NCBI RefSeq assembly: GCF_016811075.1
Contig: NZ_JAFBGL010000005.1
Location: forward strand, 186,001 to 250,000
Reading direction: 5' to 3'
Length of the DNA: 64,000 nucleotides
From: Oceaniferula flava
GTDB lineage: Bacteria; Verrucomicrobiota; Verrucomicrobiia; Verrucomicrobiales; Akkermansiaceae
Made by a program: the position numbers and the translations under genes. Below, in pieces: positions 45,596-54,589 of this stretch (positions within the stretch are counted from its first letter, which is position 1; every line of letters begins with the position of its first letter). Under the pieces are notes generated by a model, which worked only from the letters and a program-made list of their open reading frames with translations, was not told where the DNA came from and ran no database searches.

Positions 45596-45686
45596 CCGGT
45601 GACCAGTGCGAGCTGCAACTTCGCTCGAGATCAGATGGATTTCCTAACATTTCTTTCGATGCAAACGGGTCGATTCTAACAAAACA

Positions 45687-47168
45687 ATGAAGCTCACCCC
45701 CCTACAGCAGATCATGACGATCGCCCCAGCTCCCCTACGCGTGGCGCTGGGTTTGGTCACCGCAGTGTCGCTGCCTTCCATGGTCGCGGCCAATCCGTCT
45801 GCGGAAGACCAGCTGGAGAAACCGAACGTTGTTGTGATTTTCACCGATGACCAAGGCTACGGCGACCTTGGCTGCTTCGGTGGCGAGCATGTGAGAACTC
45901 CACGGATTGACCAGATGGCGGCGGAGGGGGCGAAGCTGACGAGTTTTTACGTCGCTGGAAATGTTTGCACTCCCTCGCGCGCGGCCTTGATGACCGGCTG
46001 CTATCCCAAGCGTGTTGGACTGGCTAACGGAGTCTTTCTGGCTGGCGATCAACATGGACTGCATCCTGATGAGGTTACCATTGCCGAGGTTTTGAAAAAG
46101 GCGGGTTACAGGACCGGAATCTTCGGCAAGTGGCACCTGGGCGATCAGCCGGAGTTCTTGCCGACCCGGCAAGGTTTCGATGAATTTTTCGGTCTGCCCT
46201 ACAGCCACGACATCCATCCCTATCACACCAACAAAAAGCACAGGTTTCCACCGCTGCCATTGATGGAAATGGAAAAGGTGGTCGAGCAGGATCCTGACGC
46301 GGACTACCTCACCCAACGCATCACCGAGCGTGCCGTGGACTTTATTTCCCGGCATAAGGACGATCCCTTTTTCCTCTACATCCCACACCCCATCCCTCAT
46401 CGGCCGATCCATATGTCGCCTCCTTTTATGAAGCAGCTTCCTGACAGCATCAGAGCCAAGCTGAAGGATGAGAAGGGGGTGGACTACAAGACCCGGGATC
46501 AAATGTATCGGCACGCCATCAGTGAGATCGATTGGTCGGTGGGGCAGGTTCTCGATGCTCTGAAACAGCACGGGATCGATGACAAGACCCTGGTGATCTT
46601 TACCTCGGACAACGGCCCGTCGGTGGGAAACACGGGGCCCTTCACAGGAGCCAAAGGTAGCACCTACGAAGGCGGGCAGCGCGTTCCGGCGGTGATGCGA
46701 TGGCCTGGTCACATTCCTGCCGGACAGGAAATCGATGAGCTCGTCACCGCCATGGACCTCTTGCCCACCTTGGCCCGCATCGCCGACGGCGAGCTTCCAT
46801 CTGATCGCACAATCGACGGCAAAGATGTCCTAACCGTTCTGACCGATCAAACACCTTCACCTCACCAGGCATTTTTCTATTTCAAGGGTAACCGTCTGAA
46901 AGCGGTGCGTTCCGGTCCGTGGAAACTGCATTTCGGTAAGCTTGGTGGAAAGGCCAGCGTGCGCCGTGGTAAGGGGGCGAGTTCGTCGGTCATGGCACTC
47001 TATCATCTTGAGGAGGATCCGGCTGAGAACCACAATGTGCTCGCTGCGCATCCGGACTTGGTCGCAAAACTCAGTGGCTACGCGGATCGTTTTCAAGCCG
47101 AATTGAACAAGAACCTTCGACCTTCCGGTCTTGTCCCCGATCCCAAGACGCTCACCAAACGAAAGTAA
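45687..47168 (+). CDS. Exported type I sulfatase, array member 5 (type B)
   Basis: 493 residues. A long leader (about 36 residues, PLRVALGLVTAVSLPSMVAA) precedes the core. Active site NVCTPSRAA with Cys94; GKWHLGDQPEFLPTRQGF is identical to array member 2, with DEFFGLPYSHDIHP following. Further motifs: FTDDQGYGD, FTSDNGPSVG and FTGAKGSTYEGGQRVPAVM. The C-terminus is basic (KTLTKRK). The next sulfatase starts one base after its stop codon, so the two are translated from one message. The copy of type B is probably a tandem paralogue of member 2. No maturase or glycosidase gene is nearby. Confidence 0.94.
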   Translation: MKLTPLQQIMTIAPAPLRVALGLVTAVSLPSMVAANPSAEDQLEKPNVVVIFTDDQGYGDLGCFGGEHVRTPRIDQMAAEGAKLTSFYVAGNVCTPSRAALMTGCYPKRVGLANGVFLAGDQHGLHPDEVTIAEVLKKAGYRTGIFGKWHLGDQPEFLPTRQGFDEFFGLPYSHDIHPYHTNKKHRFPPLPLMEMEKVVEQDPDADYLTQRITERAVDFISRHKDDPFFLYIPHPIPHRPIHMSPPFMKQLPDSIRAKLKDEKGVDYKTRDQMYRHAISEIDWSVGQVLDALKQHGIDDKTLVIFTSDNGPSVGNTGPFTGAKGSTYEGGQRVPAVMRWPGHIPAGQEIDELVTAMDLLPTLARIADGELPSDRTIDGKDVLTVLTDQTPSPHQAFFYFKGNRLKAVRSGPWKLHFGKLGGKASVRRGKGASSSVMALYHLEEDPAENHNVLAAHPDLVAKLSGYADRFQAELNKNLRPSGLVPDPKTLTKRK

Positions 47169-47169
47169 C

Positions 47170-48573
47170 ATGCCTTCAAGTCTCCTTCGAATCGTTCTTA
47201 CCTCCGCGCCAGTCTTCCTCGCTGGCTGGGTCTCGGCTGCCGACCCGCGACCTAACATTATCCTCATCCTTGCCGACGACCTCGGCTATGGCGATATCGG
47301 CTGTTACGATGCGCAGGTGAAGACTCCGCAAATCGATACGCTGGCTGCGGGTGGTTTTCGTTCCACCGATTGCCTGGTGGCGGCCAATGTCTGCGGTCCA
47401 TCGCGGGCGGCTCTGATGACCGGCCGCTATCCCATGCGTGCTGGGCATCCGATTTCCAGACACCCGACGAAAAAGTATGCCAAATACGGCATCGCCTCTG
47501 AGGAAATCACCATGGCGGAGCAGCTGAAATCGGTCGGCTACCATACCAAGATGGTGGGCAAGTGGCACCTTGGATTTCACGTCGATGGATCGCATCCCCT
47601 GGATGCAGGCTTCGATGAGTATTTGGGTCTGCACGGGAATTTTATTGGCACCAAGGGCAGGGAGGACGAGCGCACGATTTATCGCAACCGAGAGCCGGAG
47701 GTCGTCGATATCGATTTTGAAAAAGTCACCCAGCTCTACACCGATGAGGTGACCCAGTTCATCCAACAGAAGCACTCGCAGCCTTTTTTCATTTACCTCG
47801 CCCATCACATTGCCCACACGCCGATCGCGCCGAGCGCCGCGTTCAAGGGGGCGTCGGGGAAAAAAGGAGGCAAGTATGGCGACTTCGTGCTGGAGCTGGA
47901 CCACAGCGTGGGGCGGATCATGGATGCCGTGAGGAAGGCGGGGATAGAGCAGAACACACTGGTCGTTTTTCTCTCCGACAACGGTCCGGCGAAAAATGGC
48001 ACGGCAAAACCATTTCGTGGCGGTAAATACGTCACCATGGAAGGTGGGCATCGAGTGCCGGCGATCTTTTCTTGGCCTGGAAAAATCCCAGCCGGTCGGG
48101 TCTCCGATGCCATGATCACCAGCATGGATTTGCTGCCTTTGTTCAGTCATGTGGCGGGCGCTGCCCTGCCGGAGAAGGTGACACTCGATGGCAAGAACAT
48201 CCTTGGAGTGCTCAACGGTGAATCTCCACAGAGTCCACACGATTACTTTTTCTACTACAATGGTCTGAACCTGCAGGCGGTGCGCAATGAGAAGTGGAAG
48301 CTGCATTTCCCACGCAGCTCTGCCGACCAACCGTATTGGGCGAAGAAAGCCGGTGGCAATCCCAAGAAAATCCTGACTACGCTCAAAAAGACTCTACTGA
48401 TCAATCTCCGAACCGATGTGGCAGAAAAATTGAACATTTTCGACGCGCGTCCGGAGGTCGCCGATGAATTAAGTAAAGCTGCGGATGCGATGCGTCAGGA
48501 AATCGGAGGCCTGCAGGTTGTTGGTTCTGACCAACGCCCCCACGGTCTTCCTCGAGCTCAAGACAAGGACTGA
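47170..48573 (+). CDS. Exported type I sulfatase, array member 6 (type A)
   Basis: 467 residues from the ATG at 47170, directly after the preceding stop; an in-frame ATG-like start at 47131 would overlap that gene. Signal SSLLRIVLTSAPVFLAGWVS, cleavage near AAD. Active site NVCGPSRAA with Cys75. Metal and substrate motifs: LADDLGYGD, VGKWHLGFH, FLSDNGPAKNG and FRGGKYVTMEGGHRVPAIF. C-terminal FFYYNGLNLQAVRNEKWKLH ties it to members 1 and 7 (type A). The end, PRAQDKD, is not basic, unlike most array members. The following 228 bases are non-coding before a PEP-CTERM gene. Confidence 0.94.
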   Translation: MPSSLLRIVLTSAPVFLAGWVSAADPRPNIILILADDLGYGDIGCYDAQVKTPQIDTLAAGGFRSTDCLVAANVCGPSRAALMTGRYPMRAGHPISRHPTKKYAKYGIASEEITMAEQLKSVGYHTKMVGKWHLGFHVDGSHPLDAGFDEYLGLHGNFIGTKGREDERTIYRNREPEVVDIDFEKVTQLYTDEVTQFIQQKHSQPFFIYLAHHIAHTPIAPSAAFKGASGKKGGKYGDFVLELDHSVGRIMDAVRKAGIEQNTLVVFLSDNGPAKNGTAKPFRGGKYVTMEGGHRVPAIFSWPGKIPAGRVSDAMITSMDLLPLFSHVAGAALPEKVTLDGKNILGVLNGESPQSPHDYFFYYNGLNLQAVRNEKWKLHFPRSSADQPYWAKKAGGNPKKILTTLKKTLLINLRTDVAEKLNIFDARPEVADELSKAADAMRQEIGGLQVVGSDQRPHGLPRAQDKD

Positions 48574-48801
48574 GAAATACTATGTTGAAGCGATGACTTG
48601 GCCGGTGACGTCTGCACAGAGCTCGCGGCAGTGATCGGAACTGGGATCAAAGATCAAGGGGCTAGCCTATTGAGTAGGTGTATTTCACGCATGTGTTGGT
48701 GGAGCCCGTCTATTGCGCTGAGTCGGTTTGCGTTTTATCCTATTCATCCATTTCATGAAAATGCATTCGTCTTTCAGTGGTGGAACAACCCCAGTAAGCA
48801 T

Positions 48802-49584
48802 ATGAAACTCACACTATCATTCATCGGCAGCATCCTTTGCTCCGCGGCTCTCTCTTCTCAAGCAGCAGTTTTGGTAGAATACAACTTTGATCGACTGGAC
48901 GGAGTCGGAGGCACTCCCGACGGAGATTTTTTCGATACCGTCAACGATGGGTTAGACACTGGGGGGGAGGATGGCATCGACTATGCGGCTACTACCTTGG
49001 CTGGAGTATCGGCAACGAATTTTGGCGGTGCGTCTTATAACGGCTTCCTTGATACTCAAACTGACACGGGCTCATCACTGGTCGAATTTTTCCAACTGCC
49101 CAATGAGAACAATGCGGACTTCATCGGCGCTGCCGTGTTGTATGAAACTGGGGGCTTGGACACAGGGACCGAAGACAACATGGCTGGGGCAATTGCTGCT
49201 AACCAATTTATCTCATTTACCGTATCCACCGATGCCGGAACGTTGAACTTGGAAAACTTAAGCTTCAATGTCATGGGCACCAATCGGAGAGCATTGGATT
49301 ATGAAGTGAGATCGTCACTGGATAGCTTTGCCTCTACCCTAGCCTCTGGTGGTATCACCGTTACGGACGCTGCGCAAAACGTGGATCTTTCGGCAGCCGC
49401 GTTTGACAGCGTGTCCAACATTGAGTTCCGAATCTATGTCGACGACCGCCTTTCGAATGGGAATGGTGGATCTGGCACTGCGTTTGATGATGTTGTTTTG
49501 AATGGAACGTTAGTTCCCGAACCCTCGTCCACCGCGCTTCTCGGTCTCGGTGGTCTTGCTCTCATTCTACGTCGGCGCAGGTAG
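48802..49584 (+). CDS. Exported PEP-CTERM protein inside the sulfatase array
   Basis: 260 residues from the ATG at 48802; an in-frame start at 48598 would add 68 residues lacking signal character. Signal MKLTLSFIGSILCSAALSSQ, cleavage near AAV. The body is a choice-of-anchor/LamG-like sandwich (VLVEYNFDRLDGVGGTPDGD, FISFTVSTDAGTLNLENLSF, VDLSAAAFDSVSNIEFRIYV) that could bind glycan or matrix; no catalytic motif. The tail is VPEPSSTALLGLGGLALILR plus RRR. It sits between sulfatase members 6 and 7 and has its own terminator, so it is likely transcribed separately yet within the same functional region. Confidence 0.87.
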   Translation: MKLTLSFIGSILCSAALSSQAAVLVEYNFDRLDGVGGTPDGDFFDTVNDGLDTGGEDGIDYAATTLAGVSATNFGGASYNGFLDTQTDTGSSLVEFFQLPNENNADFIGAAVLYETGGLDTGTEDNMAGAIAANQFISFTVSTDAGTLNLENLSFNVMGTNRRALDYEVRSSLDSFASTLASGGITVTDAAQNVDLSAAAFDSVSNIEFRIYVDDRLSNGNGGSGTAFDDVVLNGTLVPEPSSTALLGLGGLALILRRRR

Positions 49585-49618
49585 TCCGAAATGCCATTTC
49601 CTTCCGCCAATTTTACCC

Positions 49619-49649
49619 AAAGACCTACCTCGACCTGGTAGGTCTTTTT
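49619..49649 (+). terminator. Intrinsic terminator after the array PEP-CTERM gene
   Basis: Perfect 11-base arms, AAAGACCTACC (49619-49629) and GGTAGGTCTTT (49637-49647), with a seven-base loop; the T-run continues to 49649. It splits the sulfatase array into two transcription groups. Confidence 0.9.
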
Positions 49650-49738
49650 GTGACTCTGACCTTTTTTAAAATGATATAAATCGATTCAAGCAACGGTATC
49701 TAGTTCGGACTCGCTGCGATTCCCCAACGATCATCAAG

Positions 49739-51211
49739 ATGAAAATATTCCTAACAATAAGTATCACCTGCATGCTGGCTGGCTTTGCTTCGGCTGTGCA
49801 GGCGGAAGCTGACAAGGCTGCGAACCAACCGAACGTTATCTTCATTCTGATGGACGACATGGGCTACAGCGATGTCAGCTGTTACGGGGCGAAGAAGGTC
49901 AAGACACCGAACATTGACCGCATGGCTGCCGAGGGGCTCAAGTTCACCGATTTCCACACCGGGGCCTCGATTTGTTCGCCATCGCGTGCCGCCTTTCTCA
50001 CAGGTGCCTACCCTCAGCGGAGTGGTCTCTACATGGGGATTAATCAGAAGAGGGAGGCCCATTGGTTTCTCGGATTGAATCCTGACGAAATCACCCTTGC
50101 CGAGCAGTTTAAAAAACAAGGATACGTCACGGCCATGGTGGGCAAGTGGCACCTCGGTAAAGAGGAAAAGTTTTCCTATTACCATCAGGGATTCGATCAC
50201 TACTACGGCGCGCCTGACAACATGGGGCACAACACCGAGTTCCTCGATGAGAAAAAGGTGATCTACAAAAACACCCCCTTGGACAAGATCACGGAGCTCT
50301 ACACCCGGCGCATGGTGAAGCATATTGAGGATTTCAAGGACAAGCCGTTCTTCATCTACTTCGCCCACAACTACCCGCACACGCCCTACAAAGCAGGTCC
50401 GAAATTCCGAGGCAGCTCCAAGGACGGCATGCGTGGTGACATCATTCAGGAGGCGGACTGGGGGATCGGTGAAATCCTCAAAGCTCTGGAGAAAAATGGC
50501 ATCCTCGAGAACACCATGGTCATCTTCACCTCCGACAACGGACCGACCTCACCCAAGTATTCCAAACCCTACCGCGGCACCAAGTATGTTTCGCTGGAGG
50601 GCGGCCACCGGGTGCCATTTATCCTTTACTGGAAAGGGCAGATTCAGCCTGCGGAGTCCACCGTGCCGGTCGTGGCCATGGATCTGTTTCCTACTCTTAG
50701 CGAAATGATCAAAGCCCCGATGCCGAGCGATCGGAAATACGATGGTGTCAGTCTAACACCACTGTTCGATGGAGGGTCTATTACCCGCAAGCATGAAGCA
50801 CCATTTTTCTACTACAACTGCGAGAACCTGCAGGCGGTCCGCGTGGGTGATTGGAAAATTCACCTGCCGCGTGAGACTCGTCAGATCCCATGGTGGGCTC
50901 AGCGAAAGCAGAAACCGATCCAGACCCCCAAGCTCTACAACCTGAAGCAAGATGCCGCCGAATCCCAAGACGTGGCGGCGCAACATCCGGAACGTGTGGC
51001 AGCGATGATTAAGCTGGCCGAGAAAACACGCGAAAAGCTCGGTGAGTTTGGCGAGCGCGGATCCGAACAGCGCCCAACCGGAACCCTCTTTCCTGAGGTG
51101 CCGATCTTGAGCAATCAGGCACAGGATTGGGAGAAGCTGTCGGATGACGAAAAAGGCCGGGGCAAAAGTGAGTTCAAGGGCGCACCTGCCCGTAAGAGAA
51201 AAGCGAAATAA
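49739..51211 (+). CDS. Exported type I sulfatase, array member 7 (type A)
   Basis: 490 residues. Signal MKIFLTISITCMLAGFASAV, cleavage near QAE. Active site SICSPSRAA with Cys79. Motifs: LMDDMGYSD, VGKWHLGKEE, FTSDNGPTSP and YRGTKYVSLEGGHRVPFIL. The C-terminal FFYYNCENLQAVRVGDWKIH places it with members 1 and 6 (type A). It carries a longer C-terminal extension than the others (about 40 residues), ending RKRKAK, with a Lys/Arg-rich, probably disordered tail. It heads the second tight group; member 8 follows within 30 bases. Confidence 0.94.
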   Translation: MKIFLTISITCMLAGFASAVQAEADKAANQPNVIFILMDDMGYSDVSCYGAKKVKTPNIDRMAAEGLKFTDFHTGASICSPSRAAFLTGAYPQRSGLYMGINQKREAHWFLGLNPDEITLAEQFKKQGYVTAMVGKWHLGKEEKFSYYHQGFDHYYGAPDNMGHNTEFLDEKKVIYKNTPLDKITELYTRRMVKHIEDFKDKPFFIYFAHNYPHTPYKAGPKFRGSSKDGMRGDIIQEADWGIGEILKALEKNGILENTMVIFTSDNGPTSPKYSKPYRGTKYVSLEGGHRVPFILYWKGQIQPAESTVPVVAMDLFPTLSEMIKAPMPSDRKYDGVSLTPLFDGGSITRKHEAPFFYYNCENLQAVRVGDWKIHLPRETRQIPWWAQRKQKPIQTPKLYNLKQDAAESQDVAAQHPERVAAMIKLAEKTREKLGEFGERGSEQRPTGTLFPEVPILSNQAQDWEKLSDDEKGRGKSEFKGAPARKRKAK

Positions 51212-51241
51212 GAAAGTCCTATGTGTGGTAATCATTCAACG

Positions 51242-52693
51242 ATGATAACAATGAACAAGCGTCTCAGGTTATGGATGTTTGGCCTGACTTTGCTGACATG
51301 CAGCGCTGCAGCCCAAGCGAAGTCGCCCAACTTCATCCTCATCTTCACCGATGACCAAGGCTACCAGGATCTTGGCTGTTATGGATCGCCGGATATCAAA
51401 ACTCCGAGGATCGATCAGATGGCCAAGGAGGGAATGCGGTTCACCAGTTTCTACGCCCAGACGGTGTGCGGTCCGTCGCGTGGAGCATTGATGACGGGAA
51501 GCTATCCAATCCGTTTTGCCCGGCAGGCCGACCCTGATTCGGAGCACCCGGAGTTACACAGCAAGGAAATCACCATCGCCGAGGTGCTTAAGAAACAGGG
51601 GTATCGCACGGCAGCCTTTGGCAAGTGGGATCTCGCCGGGCATCGGCAAGTGGGCTACAAGGAGTCATTGCTGCCGAAGTATCAAGGTTTCGATACCTTC
51701 TTCGGAACCCCCTCCAGCAATGATCGCAGCGTCAACCTGCTGCGCGGCACTCGGGTGGTTGAAAAAAAGGCGGACATGTCGACACTGACCGCGCGTTACA
51801 CGGACGAGGCCTTGGCATTCATCGAGGAACATCACGCCGCCCCATTTTTTGTCTATCTCGCGCACAGCATGCCGCACACGAAGCTGGCCGCTTCTGAGAA
51901 ATTCAAAGGCAAGTCCCAGGGCGGACTGTATGGCGATGTCATCGAAGAGTTGGATTACCATGTTGGCCGATTGTTAGATAAGGTGAAACAGCTCGGTCTC
52001 GATGAAAATACTTACGTCATCTTCACCAGCGACAACGGCCCGTGGTTGGTCCGCAAAGCTCACGGGGGACATGCCCAGCCACTGCGCAGCGGCAAGACCA
52101 CTTGTTGGGAAGGGGGGATGCGCGTGCCATGCATCATCCGCGCCCCCGGAAAAGTCCCGGCCGAAACGATCACCGATGCCATCACCGCCACCATCGATCT
52201 GTTTCCCACCTTCGCCCGATTAGCTGGCGCGGAAGTGCCGGCGGATCGCGTGATCGATGGCGTAGATATCAGCGCCATCATGCACGGCCAACAAGACAGC
52301 CTGAAGCGCCCCTACTATTACTACCAGCACGATTGCCTACGCGGCGTCCGCTCCGGAAAGTGGAAACTCATGCTGCCACACACCGAGCCCGTCCTAGGCA
52401 GCATCGCGACGAAATGGCGGGGACACGTGAACCCGGCAGATTCAAAACGTCTCACCTCGGCCCAGCTCTATAACCTGGAGACGGACCTCTCCGAAACCAC
52501 GGATCTCGCGGCGCAGCACCCGGAAGTCGTGGCGGAGTTGATGACTCTGGCCAAGTGGGCCCAGACCGACATCGGCGATCACAATCACTTTGGCACCAAC
52601 GCTCGAACCTTCGGAGCGAAGCGTCGCACGCTGTCACAGGATTGGAAATTCAAAGCGCCGGCTCCCAAAAAACGAAAGCAAAAAGCAAACTAA
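51242..52693 (+). CDS. Exported type I sulfatase, array member 8 (type C, His-to-Asp variant)
   Basis: 483 residues from the ATG at 51242; ATGs at 51221 and 51251 are also possible and give 490 or 480 residues. Signal cleavage near AAAQAK. It is the closest relative of array member 3: the stretch around QDLGCYGSPDIKTPRIDQMA and MRFTSFYAQTVCGP agrees almost entirely, including DNA. Active site CGPSRGA with Cys76. GKWDLAG again replaces the common GKWHLG (Asp130). Other motifs: FTDDQGYQD, FTSDNGPW, AHSMPHTKL and SGKTTCWEGGMRVPCII. The tail is basic (KKRKQKAN). Member 9 begins five bases after the stop. Confidence 0.92.
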   Translation: MITMNKRLRLWMFGLTLLTCSAAAQAKSPNFILIFTDDQGYQDLGCYGSPDIKTPRIDQMAKEGMRFTSFYAQTVCGPSRGALMTGSYPIRFARQADPDSEHPELHSKEITIAEVLKKQGYRTAAFGKWDLAGHRQVGYKESLLPKYQGFDTFFGTPSSNDRSVNLLRGTRVVEKKADMSTLTARYTDEALAFIEEHHAAPFFVYLAHSMPHTKLAASEKFKGKSQGGLYGDVIEELDYHVGRLLDKVKQLGLDENTYVIFTSDNGPWLVRKAHGGHAQPLRSGKTTCWEGGMRVPCIIRAPGKVPAETITDAITATIDLFPTFARLAGAEVPADRVIDGVDISAIMHGQQDSLKRPYYYYQHDCLRGVRSGKWKLMLPHTEPVLGSIATKWRGHVNPADSKRLTSAQLYNLETDLSETTDLAAQHPEVVAELMTLAKWAQTDIGDHNHFGTNARTFGAKRRTLSQDWKFKAPAPKKRKQKAN

Positions 52694-52698
52694 GCATC

Positions 52699-54276
52699 AT
52701 GAAAAAAACGACCCGTTACCTCACCTCGCTTCTGACGCTTTTAGCGGCAGGAAGCCTAACCGCCAAGCAGCCGAATGTGGTCCTGATCTTCGCCGATGAC
52801 TTGGGTTATGGCGACCTCGGTTGCTACGGTGCCACCAAGTTGAAGACGCCGCACATTGACAAACTGGCGGCTGAGGGAAAACGCTTCACCGATGCCCACT
52901 CGGCCTCCGCCGTCTGCACGCCGTCACGTTACGGACTTCTAACGGGTCAGTATCCATCACGCGCTCACGGAGGTAAGGGGATCTGGGGACCGGCACCCAT
53001 CGAGTCGCCCTTGCTCATCGATACCGAGCAGCAAACCATCGCGGATGTGTTTAAACAGAAAGGCTATGACACGGCGGCCTTTGGCAAGTGGCATCTGGGG
53101 TTTGGCAAAGGTAAAAACAATTGGCAAGTGCCGCTGCGTCCGGGGCCCCAGGACCTTGGATTTGATTACTACTTCGGCATGCCGGTGGTGAACAGCGCAC
53201 CTCCGTATGTGTTTGTGGAGAACGATCAAGTGGTCGGCGGAGACCCTAACGACCCTCTGGTCTATGTCGGTCGGAAAGCCAAGAACGTCACTCCCATCAC
53301 CCCGATCCCCGAGGAGGCGGCACAACGCACGCCAAATATGTTCAGCGGCGCTGTCGAGGCCCACAAGCAGTTCAACGACTTCGAGGTCGGCACCAAACTC
53401 ACCGAGAAAGCGACCGAGTGGATCAAGTCACGCGGCGAGAACCCCTTCTTCATGTACTTCGCCACCACCAATGTGCATCACCCCTTCACTCCGGCGAAAC
53501 GATTCCAGAACAGCAGTGAGGCCGGCGTATACGGAGACTTCGTGCATGAGCTGGACTGGATTGTCAGCGAGATCATGAAAAGTCTCGAAGCTGCTGGTGT
53601 CGCCGAGAACACCCTAGTGATCTTCACCAGTGACAACGGCGGCATGTTCAACCTCGGTGGACGCGTTGCGGCGGACAAGGGGCATAAGATCAATGGCGAT
53701 TTGTTAGGATCCAAGTTCGGCATCTGGGAAGGTGGACACCGTGTGCCATTCATTGCTTGGTGGCCCGGGAAAATCGAAGCCGGTAGCGTGTCGGGTCAGC
53801 TGATGAACAGCGTCGATCTGAAAGCCACCTTTGCCGCGCTCACCGGGCAAACCCTCAGCGCCGAAGAGCAAAACGACAGCATCAACATGCTGCCCGCCTT
53901 CGTAGGAGACCCGGAACAGACATTGCGTGGCGACATGATCGTCACTTGCCGCAAGCCCAGCCACACCGCCCTGCGCAAAGGCAAGTGGATGTATATTCCC
54001 GCCAAGGGTGATGGCGGCTTCACCGGCTCGAAACCCGGTCAGCATGCCTGGGGCGGCCCTGCGGTCACCAAGCTGGTGAATACCCCGAATAGCGACATCG
54101 AAAACGGAAGGTTTAAAAAAGGCACACCCGCCGCCCAGCTCTATGATCTCGAGGCCGACCCGAATCAGACCCAGAACATCATCCGCCAGCATCCGGAAGT
54201 GGTGCAGCAGATGAAGCAGCAGCTCGCCGAGTATCAATCAGGCTTGGTCCAGAAGAGACGCGGCAAGAAGAAGTAA
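52699..54276 (+). CDS. Exported type I sulfatase, array member 9 (type D)
   Basis: 525 residues from the ATG at 52699; an in-frame start at 52555 would lie inside the preceding gene. Signal MKKTTRYLTSLLTLLAAGSL, cleavage near TAK. Active site SAVCTPSRYGL with Cys73. It shares with array member 4 the CxPSRYG motif, the VENDQVVGG insertion, FTSDNGGM and LLGSKFGIWEGGHRVPFIA. This identifies type D and supports a C-D gene pair repeated in the array (members 3-4 and 8-9). The C-terminus is strongly basic (QKRRGKKK). A good intrinsic terminator follows, ending the second transcription group. Confidence 0.94.
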   Translation: MKKTTRYLTSLLTLLAAGSLTAKQPNVVLIFADDLGYGDLGCYGATKLKTPHIDKLAAEGKRFTDAHSASAVCTPSRYGLLTGQYPSRAHGGKGIWGPAPIESPLLIDTEQQTIADVFKQKGYDTAAFGKWHLGFGKGKNNWQVPLRPGPQDLGFDYYFGMPVVNSAPPYVFVENDQVVGGDPNDPLVYVGRKAKNVTPITPIPEEAAQRTPNMFSGAVEAHKQFNDFEVGTKLTEKATEWIKSRGENPFFMYFATTNVHHPFTPAKRFQNSSEAGVYGDFVHELDWIVSEIMKSLEAAGVAENTLVIFTSDNGGMFNLGGRVAADKGHKINGDLLGSKFGIWEGGHRVPFIAWWPGKIEAGSVSGQLMNSVDLKATFAALTGQTLSAEEQNDSINMLPAFVGDPEQTLRGDMIVTCRKPSHTALRKGKWMYIPAKGDGGFTGSKPGQHAWGGPAVTKLVNTPNSDIENGRFKKGTPAAQLYDLEADPNQTQNIIRQHPEVVQQMKQQLAEYQSGLVQKRRGKKK

Positions 54277-54303
54277 GCGCAACTGGCTGGAATACTCTCC
54301 ATC

Positions 54304-54340
54304 ACCCTCGCCGAGATCTCCGGCGGGGGTCATTTTTTTT
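54304..54340 (+). terminator. Intrinsic terminator of the second sulfatase group
   Basis: Ten-base arms ACCCTCGCCG (54304-54313) and CGGCGGGGGT (54321-54330) with one G-U pair and a seven-base loop, followed by an eight-T run (54333-54340). It lies 28 bases after the stop of array member 9. Confidence 0.88.
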
Positions 54341-54589
54341 CATCCTGGCGAGGTCTATGTGTGCGACCTCTGGCAGGACGTGGTTACCGACGATTAGCGG
54401 TTAAAAACCCAGGCTTTCCGAGACTGACTCATGAGGTGGCACGAGCTGCTGCTTTTTCCGTCAGCGATGTGGAAATTTGCCATCAAGATGTGGATTATGC
54501 CATCTTGTTCAGATGCGGAGAAGTCGGTATCATGATTTGCATGAATGCCGTTGAGGGTGTTCGTCTCAACACCCCAATCAATCATCTCT
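54341..54589. promoter_or_regulatory. Upstream region of the next PEP-CTERM gene, with a small dyad
   Basis: This part of the 313-base gap after array member 9 holds no protein-coding gene. At 54484-54490 and 54501-54507 are perfect seven-base arms, CAAGATG and CATCTTG, ten bases apart and about 85 bases before the next start. This is compatible with an operator but could arise by chance. No reliable promoter hexamers were found. Confidence 0.3.

Noticed and set aside
47176-48330. 384-codon minus-strand ORF in the sulfatase array (and similar ones at 45735-46712 and 41784-42650)
   Set aside because: They mirror conserved sulfatase genes on the other strand and look like compositional shadows, rich in His, Arg and Gln with no motifs.
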